Assembly (NCBI RefSeq): GCF_020510525.1
Contig: NZ_CP075188.1
Coordinates: 3,720,001 to 3,784,000 of the forward strand
Length of the DNA: 64,000 bases
Origin: Quatrionicoccus australiensis
Lineage (GTDB): Bacteria > Pseudomonadota > Gammaproteobacteria > Burkholderiales > Rhodocyclaceae
Reading direction: 5' to 3'
Every line of letters starts with the position of its first letter. Position 1 is the stretch's first letter. Positions 10,632 to 18,694 of the stretch are shown in pieces. The translations under genes and the position numbers were made by a program. The notes under the pieces are model-generated. The model made no database searches. It saw only the letters and a program-made list of their open reading frames with translations, and was not told the DNA's origin.

Positions 10632-13600
10632 TTATTGTGTCAGATCCGGCAGGATCTGCAGGCGCGCCTGCAGAGGGAAATAAATCGCCAGGCGCAGCGG
10701 CATTTCCTGGCCGGCGAAAAGCGCCGCGTAGCGCGCCAGTTGCGGCCGGAAACCTTCGGCACGCAGACGCAGCGCGGCGTCAACTTCCTCGCCCGGCGCC
10801 AGACGCACGGTCTTGTAATCGACAATCCAGCGCACACCATCGGCGATGAAAATCCGGTCGATGACGTGGTTGACCGTCTGGTTGTCGCGTAGGCTGCTCC
10901 ACGCCTGCTCCGCAGCACCTTGATCATGCGCAGCGAGCACCCAGCGCCCGGCCTCGCTGGCCAGCGTCGCCTGCACGGCCTGCACTGCTTCCGCCGCGCC
11001 CGCCGTCGCCGCGGCTTCGCCGTGCCCCTGGGCAAGCAGCCAGCGCCGCCAGGCCGGCGCCAAGGGCACGATACGTTCGACCGGCCAGGCCGCCAGGCCT
11101 TGGCCGACGATCAGCTCAAGGCAGCGATGCACCAGCGTGCCGACCGAGGCTTCGAGCGACAGCTCGCTGGCCGTGGCATCGGCGTCGAGCGCATTGCCGG
11201 CCGGGCGCACGGCGCCTTCCGGCAATTGCAGCGCGGCAGCCGGCGTGCAATCGCGCAGGCGCAGCAGCGGCGGCGCGAATTCGGCCGGATTGAGCAGGTC
11301 GACCGCTGCCGGCGCCACGACCCGGCCGGCCAGCGCGGCGGCAAACGGCACCTGCGCGACGCCCGGCCAGAGCAGCTTCAACAGGCTGCCGGCAGCCGGC
11401 GGCTTGAGGCCGTCGTCCTTGCTGTCGTCGGCAACGGCAACGCCGACCAGGTGCAGGCGGCGAATGGCGCGCGTCGCGGCGACGTAGAGCAGGCGCTCGT
11501 CCTCATGCCCGGCGCGTTCGTTTTCCAGCTTCTTCAGGTAGTCGTAGGCGCTCGCCGCGTTGCTGCCGGCGCCCTTCTGCTTGAGCGGCGCGACCAGCAG
11601 GTGCTCGCGCCCGTCCGGGCCGGCGACTTCGTCCCAGAGCAGCAGGCTGCTTTCGTTCATGCCGGTTTCGCGGTGCAGGCCGGGCAGGATGACCGTCTCG
11701 AATTCCAGGCCTTTCGACTTGTGGATGGTCATCATCTGCACCGCGTCGCCCTGCGGATCGGCCGGCGCGTAGAGTTCGGCGGCCTGCGCGGCCAGGGTTT
11801 CGGCACTCAGGCTGCGTGCCGCGACCAGCTTGTCGACGAGCAAGAAGAAGGCCTCGACGTCGTTGAGCGCTTCCGGCGCCTCCAGGCAGCGCGCTCCGCC
11901 CAGCATCAGCCAGACGCCTTCGAGCCAGCGCCGCGGATGTTGCCGGGCGCGATGCGCGAAGGCCAGGGCCAGGATTTCGCGCACCTGCAGCAGACGCTGC
12001 CGCCCATCGGTCGACAGCCGCGCCAGGCGGTTTTCGTCGTGCATCAATTGCCAGACGGTCTGCTTTTTGTCGTCGGCGGCGAGCGCGTGCAGGTCGGCCA
12101 GGGTCAGGCCACACCACGGGGCGCGCAGCAGCGCCAGCCAGTACACGCGGTCGGCACGATGCTGCAGGGCGCGGAACAGCGTGAGCAAATCCTGGATGTG
12201 CTGGCGGCCATCGAGACCTTCGATATCGACGGCCTGGAAGCGCAGCTCGGGCGCACTGCGGCGGATTTCCGCAACGAGTGCGTCGAGGTGGCTGCGCGCC
12301 CGGACCAGCACGGCGATGCGCTCGGCCGGGTAGTCACGCCGCGCGGCACGGATCAGGTCGAGGACGCGGCGCGCTTCGTCGAGCGCCGGGTCGTTGTCGG
12401 CATCGGCGATCACCGGATGCACGCCGACGCCGCTGTCGGCATGCGGCGGCCGGGTCGCCGCCGATTCGGCATAGCGCACGGCACCGGCCTCGGGGCTGTC
12501 GGCGGCCGGGAAGATCGTCGGGAAGGCCGTATTCACCCAATCGACGATGCCCGGAAAGGAGCGGTTGTTGCGGAACAGTTGCAGGTGTTCGAGGCGGATG
12601 TCGCCGATGCCGCGCTCGCGCACGCGCAGGAAGAGCCCGACGTCGGCCTTGCGGAAGCGGTAGATCGACTGCATCGGATCGCCGACCACGAACAGCGTGC
12701 GGCCGTCATCCGGCATCCAGCCGCGGGTCAGCTTTTCGATCAGGCCGACCTGGCCGGGGCTGGTGTCCTGGAATTCATCGACCAGCAGGTGGCGGATGCG
12801 GTAATCGAGCGCCTGCGCCAGGTCGGTCGGCGCTTCGTCCTCACCGAGCGCCAGGCCGGCACGGGCCGCAATCTCGATGAAATCGACCTCGCCGACTTCC
12901 TGGAAGGCCAGCCACAACTGGCCGGCAGCGAGACGCAGCAGGCGCGAGAAGCATTCGACGGTGGCCCATTCGGCAGCGCTCAGTTCCGGCTGCGGCATGC
13001 CGGCGAGCAGGCAGAGCTTTTCCTCGAGGCCGGGCAGGCCGGCCAGTTCGTCGAGCAGTTCGCCCATCGCCGCCTTTTGCGCCGCGAATTCCTTGCCGGC
13101 CGGGAAGCCAATGTTCTTGGTCAGCGCCTTGCGCAGCGTCCCGGTGCCGGTCAGCAGCAAATTGCCGAGCGCCTGCCAGGTCGGCAGATCGGCGATATCC
13201 GCCGTCAGCGTCAGTTCCCAGTCGAGCAGCGGTGCGAGTATCTCCGGCACATTGGCCGCGGCAAAGCGGGCGAGCGGCATCAGTCGCTGCTGCCAGTAGC
13301 CGTCGAGCCGGCTGGCGACTTCGGCCAGATCGCGTTCGACCAGGGCCGCGAAACCGGCTTCGACTTCGGCCTGCATCTCGCCGTTCTCGATGCGCGTTGC
13401 GTGGTGCAGCCACTGGTCGCGCCGGCCGAGCATCGCGATCAGCAGGCGTTCGAGGCGGCCGGCGTTGTTGTCCATGAAGGCGAGCGCCTGCGCCACCGTC
13501 TCGGCCTCGGCGCCCTCGCCTTCGAGCATTTCCAGCGTGCGCCGGGCGGCGGTCGCGTAATGCGCCTCGGCATCGTCGGCGACGCCGGGCTGCGCGCCGA

Positions 13601-14018
13601 AGCGGCTGAGATAGGGCATCTGGCGCGCCAGGCTGGCACACAGCGCGTCGAGCGTCGTGATGCGCAGGCGGCCGGGATGGCCGAGCAGGCTCCAGGCCAT
13701 CTTGCGGTCGTGCGCCAGCACCTGCTGCGCCAGGCCGAAGGTGAGCTGCTTGTGCGGCGCTTCCGGCATGACGCCGGCCGCCGCCACTTCGAGGCTGCCA
13801 AGAATGCGGTCGCGCATCTCGGTCGCCGCCTTGTTGGTGAAGGTCAGCGCCAGCACTTCTTCCGGGTTGTCGACGACGGCGAGCAGACGCAGGTAGCGCT
13901 GCGTCAGCAGTTCGGTCTTGCCCGCGCCGGCCGGCGCCTCGACGATGAAGGAGGCGAGATCGAGAGCGCGCAGGCGCGCGGTTTTGTCCTGTTCTAGACG
14001 GTCGACCGCTGGATTCAT
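10632..14018 (-). CDS. AddA-like UvrD/RecB-family helicase-nuclease
   Basis: The 1128-aa protein is a UvrD-superfamily helicase with a C-terminal PD-(D/E)XK nuclease. Motifs in order: Walker A EAPAGAGKTELLTQRYL near residue 30, ALTFTNKAATEMRDRI, Walker B LLVDEFQDTSPGQ, FVVGDPMQSIYRFRKA, MMTIHKSKGLEFETVILPG, LLYVAATRAIRRL, then the nuclease motif RIFIADGVRWIVDYKT. The ATG at 14018 has GGAAAA upstream and sits 16 bases after the rlmA stop; the longer start at 14051 would overlap rlmA without a ribosome binding site. It likely works with the AddB-like protein at 14921-17596 in double-strand-break end processing. Confidence 0.9.
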   Translation of the reverse strand: MNPAVDRLEQDKTARLRALDLASFIVEAPAGAGKTELLTQRYLRLLAVVDNPEEVLALTFTNKAATEMRDRILGSLEVAAAGVMPEAPHKQLTFGLAQQVLAHDRKMAWSLLGHPGRLRITTLDALCASLARQMPYLSRFGAQPGVADDAEAHYATAARRTLEMLEGEGAEAETVAQALAFMDNNAGRLERLLIAMLGRRDQWLHHATRIENGEMQAEVEAGFAALVERDLAEVASRLDGYWQQRLMPLARFAAANVPEILAPLLDWELTLTADIADLPTWQALGNLLLTGTGTLRKALTKNIGFPAGKEFAAQKAAMGELLDELAGLPGLEEKLCLLAGMPQPELSAAEWATVECFSRLLRLAAGQLWLAFQEVGEVDFIEIAARAGLALGEDEAPTDLAQALDYRIRHLLVDEFQDTSPGQVGLIEKLTRGWMPDDGRTLFVVGDPMQSIYRFRKADVGLFLRVRERGIGDIRLEHLQLFRNNRSFPGIVDWVNTAFPTIFPAADSPEAGAVRYAESAATRPPHADSGVGVHPVIADADNDPALDEARRVLDLIRAARRDYPAERIAVLVRARSHLDALVAEIRRSAPELRFQAVDIEGLDGRQHIQDLLTLFRALQHRADRVYWLALLRAPWCGLTLADLHALAADDKKQTVWQLMHDENRLARLSTDGRQRLLQVREILALAFAHRARQHPRRWLEGVWLMLGGARCLEAPEALNDVEAFFLLVDKLVAARSLSAETLAAQAAELYAPADPQGDAVQMMTIHKSKGLEFETVILPGLHRETGMNESSLLLWDEVAGPDGREHLLVAPLKQKGAGSNAASAYDYLKKLENERAGHEDERLLYVAATRAIRRLHLVGVAVADDSKDDGLKPPAAGSLLKLLWPGVAQVPFAAALAGRVVAPAAVDLLNPAEFAPPLLRLRDCTPAAALQLPEGAVRPAGNALDADATASELSLEASVGTLVHRCLELIVGQGLAAWPVERIVPLAPAWRRWLLAQGHGEAAATAGAAEAVQAVQATLASEAGRWVLAAHDQGAAEQAWSSLRDNQTVNHVIDRIFIADGVRWIVDYKTVRLAPGEEVDAALRLRAEGFRPQLARYAALFAGQEMPLRLAIYFPLQARLQILPDLTQ

Positions 14019-14034
14019 GGCATTTTCCGCAAGA

Positions 14035-14877
14035 TCAGGCTGCCCTGGCATAACGCGTCAGCCGGACATCGACGGTCAGGCTGAGCGCCGTCAGTGCCGC
14101 CGCGCGAGCCCGGCCTTCGGCGCTGGCGCGATAAAGATGCGGCGTCATCGCCAGCAGGTCGGCAATCTGTTCGGCGCCGTTCAACTCCAGCGTAAAGCGC
14201 AGGCTTTCATTGGCCAGTTCGGCAAAGCCGGGCGGCGGCGAGGAATCGGCCGGGCGCTCCGGCTTCAGGGTCGGGTAGATGATTTCGCGCAATTCGCGCA
14301 GGTGATCCGGCCCGGCATCGACCTGCAGCAACTCGCCGCCCGCCTTGAGGACGCGCGCGAACTCGGCATAGACCGGGAAGCCGAACATGCAGAGCACGCG
14401 GTCAAGCGTGCCGGCCTGCACCGGCAGGCGCGCATTGGTGCCGACCAGCCAGGTCGGCTGCTTGTCCTGCTTGGCAGCGGCGAGCACCGCCCATTTCGAG
14501 ATGTCGAGGCCGAGTAGCGCGACGCGTTGCGCCTCCGGCACGGCGGCCGCCAACTGGCGCAGATAATAGCCTTCGCCGCAACCGGCATCGAGACAACAGG
14601 CCGTGCGCCCAGCCGGCAGGTCGGCCAGCACGGCGCGCGCCGCGGCGGCGGCAATCGGCTGGTAATGCCCGGCATTCAGAAAGCGCCGGCGCGCCGCGAC
14701 CATTTCCTTGCTGTCGCCGGGATCGCGCGAGCGCTTCTGCTGCACCGGCAACAGGTTGGCATACCCCTGGGCGGCGATGTCGAAACTGTGCGCGTTGGCA
14801 CAGCGCCAGGCGGCGCCCTGGCTGCGCAGCGGCGCGCCGTCGAGCGGACAGGCGAGAGAGGTGAAGGGCAGGATCAT
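14035..14877 (-). CDS. rlmA: 23S rRNA (guanine-N1)-methyltransferase RlmA-like
   Basis: A 280-aa SAM methyltransferase with an N-terminal zinc-binding segment (LACPLDGAPLR...WRCANAHSFD). It also has the very characteristic GYANLLPVQQKRSRDPGDS and FLNAGHYQPI stretches shared with E. coli RlmA/RrmA, which methylates G745 of 23S rRNA. The SAM motif is CLDAGCGEGYYL. I used the ATG at 14877 (MILPFTSLACPLDG), because residues upstream of it are not conserved-looking. It is embedded between the two AddAB-like genes on the same strand, with short gaps on both sides. Confidence 0.88.
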   Translation of the reverse strand: MILPFTSLACPLDGAPLRSQGAAWRCANAHSFDIAAQGYANLLPVQQKRSRDPGDSKEMVAARRRFLNAGHYQPIAAAAARAVLADLPAGRTACCLDAGCGEGYYLRQLAAAVPEAQRVALLGLDISKWAVLAAAKQDKQPTWLVGTNARLPVQAGTLDRVLCMFGFPVYAEFARVLKAGGELLQVDAGPDHLRELREIIYPTLKPERPADSSPPPGFAELANESLRFTLELNGAEQIADLLAMTPHLYRASAEGRARAAALTALSLTVDVRLTRYARAA

Positions 14878-14920
14878 GGGTGCGACAACAACGAAATGAT
14901 TTGAGAGAGCGGCCGACGCA

Positions 14921-17596
14921 TCATGCCTCCGCCGCATGCCGCGCCGCCGCGAGCAGCCGGCGCCGTTCGGGCAGGCGCAGCAGGGGCAGGACTTCGCAGT
15001 ATTGCAGGGCCTTTTCGTCGGCGAAGACGACGCCGGCGCGACCGGCTTTCACTTCGCGGGCGACGGCGTGCAGCGCCTCGCGCCAGTGGGTGATGACGGC
15101 GATCCAGTCGGGGAATTCGGCCGGGTCGAAGACCTTCTGCTTGTCGTCGCCGATGCCCTGGACGCCGGGCAGGATGTCCTTCTCATCGGCCACACCGGCA
15201 AAGGCGGGCTTGTCGGGCAGGACCTTGGCAAAGACGACGGCGGCAACATCCTCATTGACCAGCGCGGCGTAGATCGGCAGTTGCGGCTCGGTGATGCGGG
15301 CCGCGGCCCAGTTCTTGAAATCGATGGCGGCGCCGGTCTTATAGTCGATGATGATCTGGCGGCCGTCGGCCAGGCGGTCGATACGGTCGACGATCATTTT
15401 GACGCGGATTTCCTCGATATCGACGATCGCCTCTTCCTCGCAGGCAATCACCTCGAAGGCGACGCCACGTTTGGCCTCAAGCGCCAGCCAGACGGCGAGC
15501 AGTTTTTCCAGGCGCGCCGCTTCCAGTTCGCGGAAACGCGCCGGCAAGGTCAGGCGGCGTTCCTGTTCGAAATGCGCCAGCGCCTGCTGGACGGCGGCGG
15601 CGACCGCCGCGCGCTGGCCGGTTTCGCCGAGCGCGGCGAGTGCGGCTGAGCTGCGCACTTCCGACCAGAAGGCTTCGAGCGCTTCGTGCACCAGCGTGCC
15701 GCGCGCCGCCGGGTCGAGGCCTTCGACCGCCTCGTCGAGTGCCGCGCCGCCGAGGCGGAACTGGTAATAGGCCCAAGCCGGGCAGATCGCCTGGGCGCGC
15801 AGCAGCCAGCTGCCGCCGGCCACCTTTTCGCCCTCGCCGACCGGCGGCGCGGCGTGGTCGGCCAGTTGTTCGAGATCGGCGCCGGCCGTCGCCGCCTGCT
15901 GCCTCGCCAGGCTGGGCGGCAATTGCGGGCAGGCCTCGCCTTCCGGCAGGCCGGCAAGCAGCGGGCTTGGCCGCCGGACGCGATTACCGTCGGCACGCGC
16001 CCAGGAATAATTGACCACGGGCGCGGCGAGCGCCAGACGCGCCTGGACGCGCGTCGCGAAATCGAGTTCGACCTCGGCGCTGGCATGCGCCGCACCGGCG
16101 GCACGCAGCGCCTCGACCGGGAGCAGCGGATTGGGCCGCGGCGGCGGCGGCCACAGGTCGTCGTTCATGCCCATGACCCAAAGTGCGTCGAAGCCGAGGC
16201 CGGCGCTTTCGAGCACGCCGAGCACCTGGATCGCCGGCTGGCCGCGCGTTTCCGGCTGGAAGATGCGCTGCCGGCAGAGCTGGCTGAGGCGGCGTACCGC
16301 CTCGCTCTGAGTCAGCGGCCCGAGCAGCGCATCGAAACGGCCGAAGCCGTCGAGCACCTCGCCGAAGGCGCGCCGCGCCTGGAATTCGTGGCTGGACAAT
16401 TCGCGCTCGCCGGGCCAGTCGACCGCCAGCAAGGCCTGCCGGAAGGTGAGCGCCCACTGTCCCGGCAACTGTCGGCGCGGCGCGTTACCGGCCGCTTCGA
16501 CAAAGGCCTGCAGCGCCGCCGTGCTGCGCGGGCAAAGCGCCGGCTCCTGTTCCGCCAGGCGCTCGGCCAGACGGAGCAAGGCCGGCAAGGTCGTGAAATA
16601 CGGCAGGTCGCGGCGCAGCGCGGCATCGAGCCGGGCGCGGCCGTCGGCTTCCGTTTCGGCCGCCGACCAGCCGCCGCCGAGCAGCAAGGCCGAAAGGCGG
16701 GACTGTTCGAGCTTGGCGCGGCCGCTACCGAGCGCCAGCAAGTCGAGCGCGGTGCGGATCAGCGGCAGGTCAGCCAGCGCCCGGCCCAGCGAGAAATTGA
16801 AGCGGCGCGGCACTTCGGCCGCCTCGGGGCGGATCAGCACCGGGTGCAGCAGGTCGTCGAGCATGAACTCGAGACGGTCGCGCACGCTGGCAAGATCTGG
16901 CGCGACGATGCCGAGCCGCGCCGCCGGATTGGCCGCCAGTTGCTCGCCGGCCCAGGCGGCGACGGCGGCGCACTCGGCGCTGCTGTCGGCGGCGGCGAAA
17001 ACCTGTTGTTCGCTACGGTCGACCGGATTTTTCGGGCTATTTTCAACGGCGCAACCGCGCCCTTCGAGCGCCGCCATCAGACGCCTTTCGAGCGGCGTGT
17101 AGCGGTCGAAGCCGGCAAAGGAAACGCTGGCCGGCAGGGCGAAATGGCCGGCCTCGATCAGGCCGATCACCTGCAACTGCAGGCCGGCCAGGTCGATCCA
17201 GCCGCCGGCGCGGCAACGCTTGAGGAATTCCGCCTGCCAGCCGGCGAACAGGCGCGCCTCATCGGACTGCGCCCCGGCCGGGTCGATCTGCCAGATGCGC
17301 GCCAGCGCCTGCGCCTCGACCGCCGAGGCGGCCATGCCTTGAATGTCGAAGAGCGGCGCCGCGGCGCTGTCGAGACCGTCGGCGATCACCGCCTCCCAGA
17401 GCAGGCGTTCGGCAAACGGATCGAGCGCCAGCGGCAGCTCGGCGATGCCACAGAGCAGCGCCTCCTCGCCGAGCTGCGCCAGCCACTGGCCGACGGTCAG
17501 CGCCGGCGGCGTCAGCCACACCGCGGCATCGGCCGGGCGCTGGCTGCGCCGGGTCTGGGCGAGGCGGGAGGTAGCGCAGAGCAGCAGCGAACTCAT
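14921..17596 (-). CDS. AddB-like PD-(D/E)XK nuclease, probable DNA repair protein
   Basis: The 891-aa protein resembles the proteobacterial 'probable DNA repair protein' family paired with AddA-like helicases. A degenerate helicase-like body (ESAGLGFDALWVMGMNDDLWP, recalling the UvrD-like fold) precedes a C-terminal nuclease with KMIVDRIDRLADGRQIIIDYKTG and a QLPIYAALVNEDVAAVVFA stretch. It is first in a three-gene run (addB-like, rlmA, addA-like). Together the two nuclease proteins likely resect double-strand breaks in place of RecBCD. Confidence 0.85.
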   Translation of the reverse strand: MSSLLLCATSRLAQTRRSQRPADAAVWLTPPALTVGQWLAQLGEEALLCGIAELPLALDPFAERLLWEAVIADGLDSAAAPLFDIQGMAASAVEAQALARIWQIDPAGAQSDEARLFAGWQAEFLKRCRAGGWIDLAGLQLQVIGLIEAGHFALPASVSFAGFDRYTPLERRLMAALEGRGCAVENSPKNPVDRSEQQVFAAADSSAECAAVAAWAGEQLAANPAARLGIVAPDLASVRDRLEFMLDDLLHPVLIRPEAAEVPRRFNFSLGRALADLPLIRTALDLLALGSGRAKLEQSRLSALLLGGGWSAAETEADGRARLDAALRRDLPYFTTLPALLRLAERLAEQEPALCPRSTAALQAFVEAAGNAPRRQLPGQWALTFRQALLAVDWPGERELSSHEFQARRAFGEVLDGFGRFDALLGPLTQSEAVRRLSQLCRQRIFQPETRGQPAIQVLGVLESAGLGFDALWVMGMNDDLWPPPPRPNPLLPVEALRAAGAAHASAEVELDFATRVQARLALAAPVVNYSWARADGNRVRRPSPLLAGLPEGEACPQLPPSLARQQAATAGADLEQLADHAAPPVGEGEKVAGGSWLLRAQAICPAWAYYQFRLGGAALDEAVEGLDPAARGTLVHEALEAFWSEVRSSAALAALGETGQRAAVAAAVQQALAHFEQERRLTLPARFRELEAARLEKLLAVWLALEAKRGVAFEVIACEEEAIVDIEEIRVKMIVDRIDRLADGRQIIIDYKTGAAIDFKNWAAARITEPQLPIYAALVNEDVAAVVFAKVLPDKPAFAGVADEKDILPGVQGIGDDKQKVFDPAEFPDWIAVITHWREALHAVAREVKAGRAGVVFADEKALQYCEVLPLLRLPERRRLLAAARHAAEA

Positions 17597-17666
17597 GTTG
17601 TCAGAAAACCGTCGATGATCGTCGAATGCTCACAGGTTCGGGCATGGGCACCGCTTCGCCCAACCC

Positions 17667-17836
17667 CAAACCCCTCCCAACCTCCCCTTGTCAGGGGAGG
17701 AGTCAGCGCATCCGGCGTCAGCTTGGCCTCCCTCCCCAGGCAAGGGAAGAACCGGGGAGGCTTCGATGACGAGATGCAGCGCTGAACGATGGCCTCCCTC
17801 CCCTGAAAAGGGGAGGGCTGGGGAGGGGTTTGCATG
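17667..17836. repeat. cluster of three REP-like palindromes
   Basis: The 289-bp gap between comEA and the addB-like gene holds three G/C-rich inverted repeats. The clearest are CCTCCCCT (17681-17688) with AGGGGAGG (17693-17700), and CCCTCCCCT (17796-17804), loop GAAA, AGGGGAGGG (17809-17817). A third, less perfect one lies around 17738-17770. Neighbouring copies of CCCCTCCC and GGGGAGGG suggest a dispersed extragenic palindrome family. They could also end transcription of comEA, although no clear T-tract is seen. The open frame over this stretch encodes only repeat-derived sequence and is not called a gene. Confidence 0.7.
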
Positions 17837-17885
17837 ACAAGCAACAAGGCGTGGACTGCTTCCAAGGGAAAAAGGCCGAAAAAAT

Positions 17886-18638
17886 TCAGTTGACCGCTGC
17901 CGGCCGCGCCGGAGCGGCGGGACGCGCAGGAGCTGCCGGATGGGCCGGCACAGCACCGGCGGGTGCCGCTGGATGCGCCGGCGGCGCGACCGAAGCCGGC
18001 TTGCCCGGCATGGCGGGACGGGCTGGCGCCGCAGGTGCGGCCGGTTTGGCGATGCCCGGTGCCGTGCTTGCCGGCGCGGCTTGCGCCTTGCCGGGCATGG
18101 CCGGGCGGGCCGGAGCGGCGGGCTGCGGGGCGGAACCGGAAACCCCACCCGCATCAGGTGCGCTCGCCGGTGTCACTTTGCCAGGCTGGGCGGGGCGAGC
18201 CGGGGCGGCCGGGCGCGGTGCTTCGGCGGCAACCGTGGCCGGTACGGCCGGCCGAGTGCCCGCCTGCGGCATCGCCGGTCGGGCTGGCGCCGGGGCGCTG
18301 CGCGGCATGACAGGAGCAAGACTGGGTTCACTGCGTGCCGGCGGCACGGGCACCAGTTCGCGCCGGGCCGGCGTTGCTGCAGCGGGGTTTACCGTCACCT
18401 CGCGGCGCAGGCCCTGCAATGTACTTTCGCCGATACCGGGCACCTGGCGCAGGTCGCTGACCGACTTGAACGGACCGTGCTGGCGCCGGTAATCGACGAT
18501 CGCCTGCGCCTTGGCCGGGCCGATGCCTTTCAGGCCGTCAAGCTCTTCGACCCCGGCGCTGTTGAGATCGACGCGGGCCAGTGCCAGACCGGTCCACAGC
18601 AGGCCGGCGGCCAGAATCATCAGGAAACGCGTACGCAT
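17886..18638 (-). CDS. ComEA-like helix-hairpin-helix protein with long Ala/Pro tail
   Basis: A signal peptide (MRTRFLMILAAGLLWTGLALA) is followed by a ComEA-type double helix-hairpin-helix: VDLNSAGVEELDGLKGIGPAKA and then FKSVSDLRQVPGIGESTLQG. This is a DNA-binding module of competence proteins. Residues from about 90 to 250 form a low-complexity Ala/Pro/Gly/Arg tail with repeated ARPAMPGK-like units, far longer than in typical betaproteobacterial ComEA (about 100 aa). The ATG at 18638 has GGGAG upstream. The protein is probably periplasmic. No other competence genes are adjacent. Confidence 0.85.
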   Translation of the reverse strand: MRTRFLMILAAGLLWTGLALARVDLNSAGVEELDGLKGIGPAKAQAIVDYRRQHGPFKSVSDLRQVPGIGESTLQGLRREVTVNPAAATPARRELVPVPPARSEPSLAPVMPRSAPAPARPAMPQAGTRPAVPATVAAEAPRPAAPARPAQPGKVTPASAPDAGGVSGSAPQPAAPARPAMPGKAQAAPASTAPGIAKPAAPAAPARPAMPGKPASVAPPAHPAAPAGAVPAHPAAPARPAAPARPAAVN

Positions 18639-18694
18639 GAATTTCTCCCGGAAGCAGTAAGGCAGAAGTATGCCAGCCGGCAGCCCGAGCACAG

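Noticed and set aside
10920..13997. Very long open frame antisense to the AddA-like gene
   Set aside because: Mirror frame of a high-GC gene; composition RRQ/GQ-rich without any motif.
15686..17785. Long frame antisense to the AddB-like gene
   Set aside because: Same shadow effect; it runs into REP-like palindromes at its end.
17667..17836. CRISPR array or tandem repeat
   Set aside because: The repeats are palindromic, unequal and without uniform spacers; no CRISPR array was seen anywhere in the window.
17593..17865. Frame encoding TPPQPSP...TPPLTRGGWEGF-like peptides
   Set aside because: This is translated REP-like repeat sequence, a common false gene.
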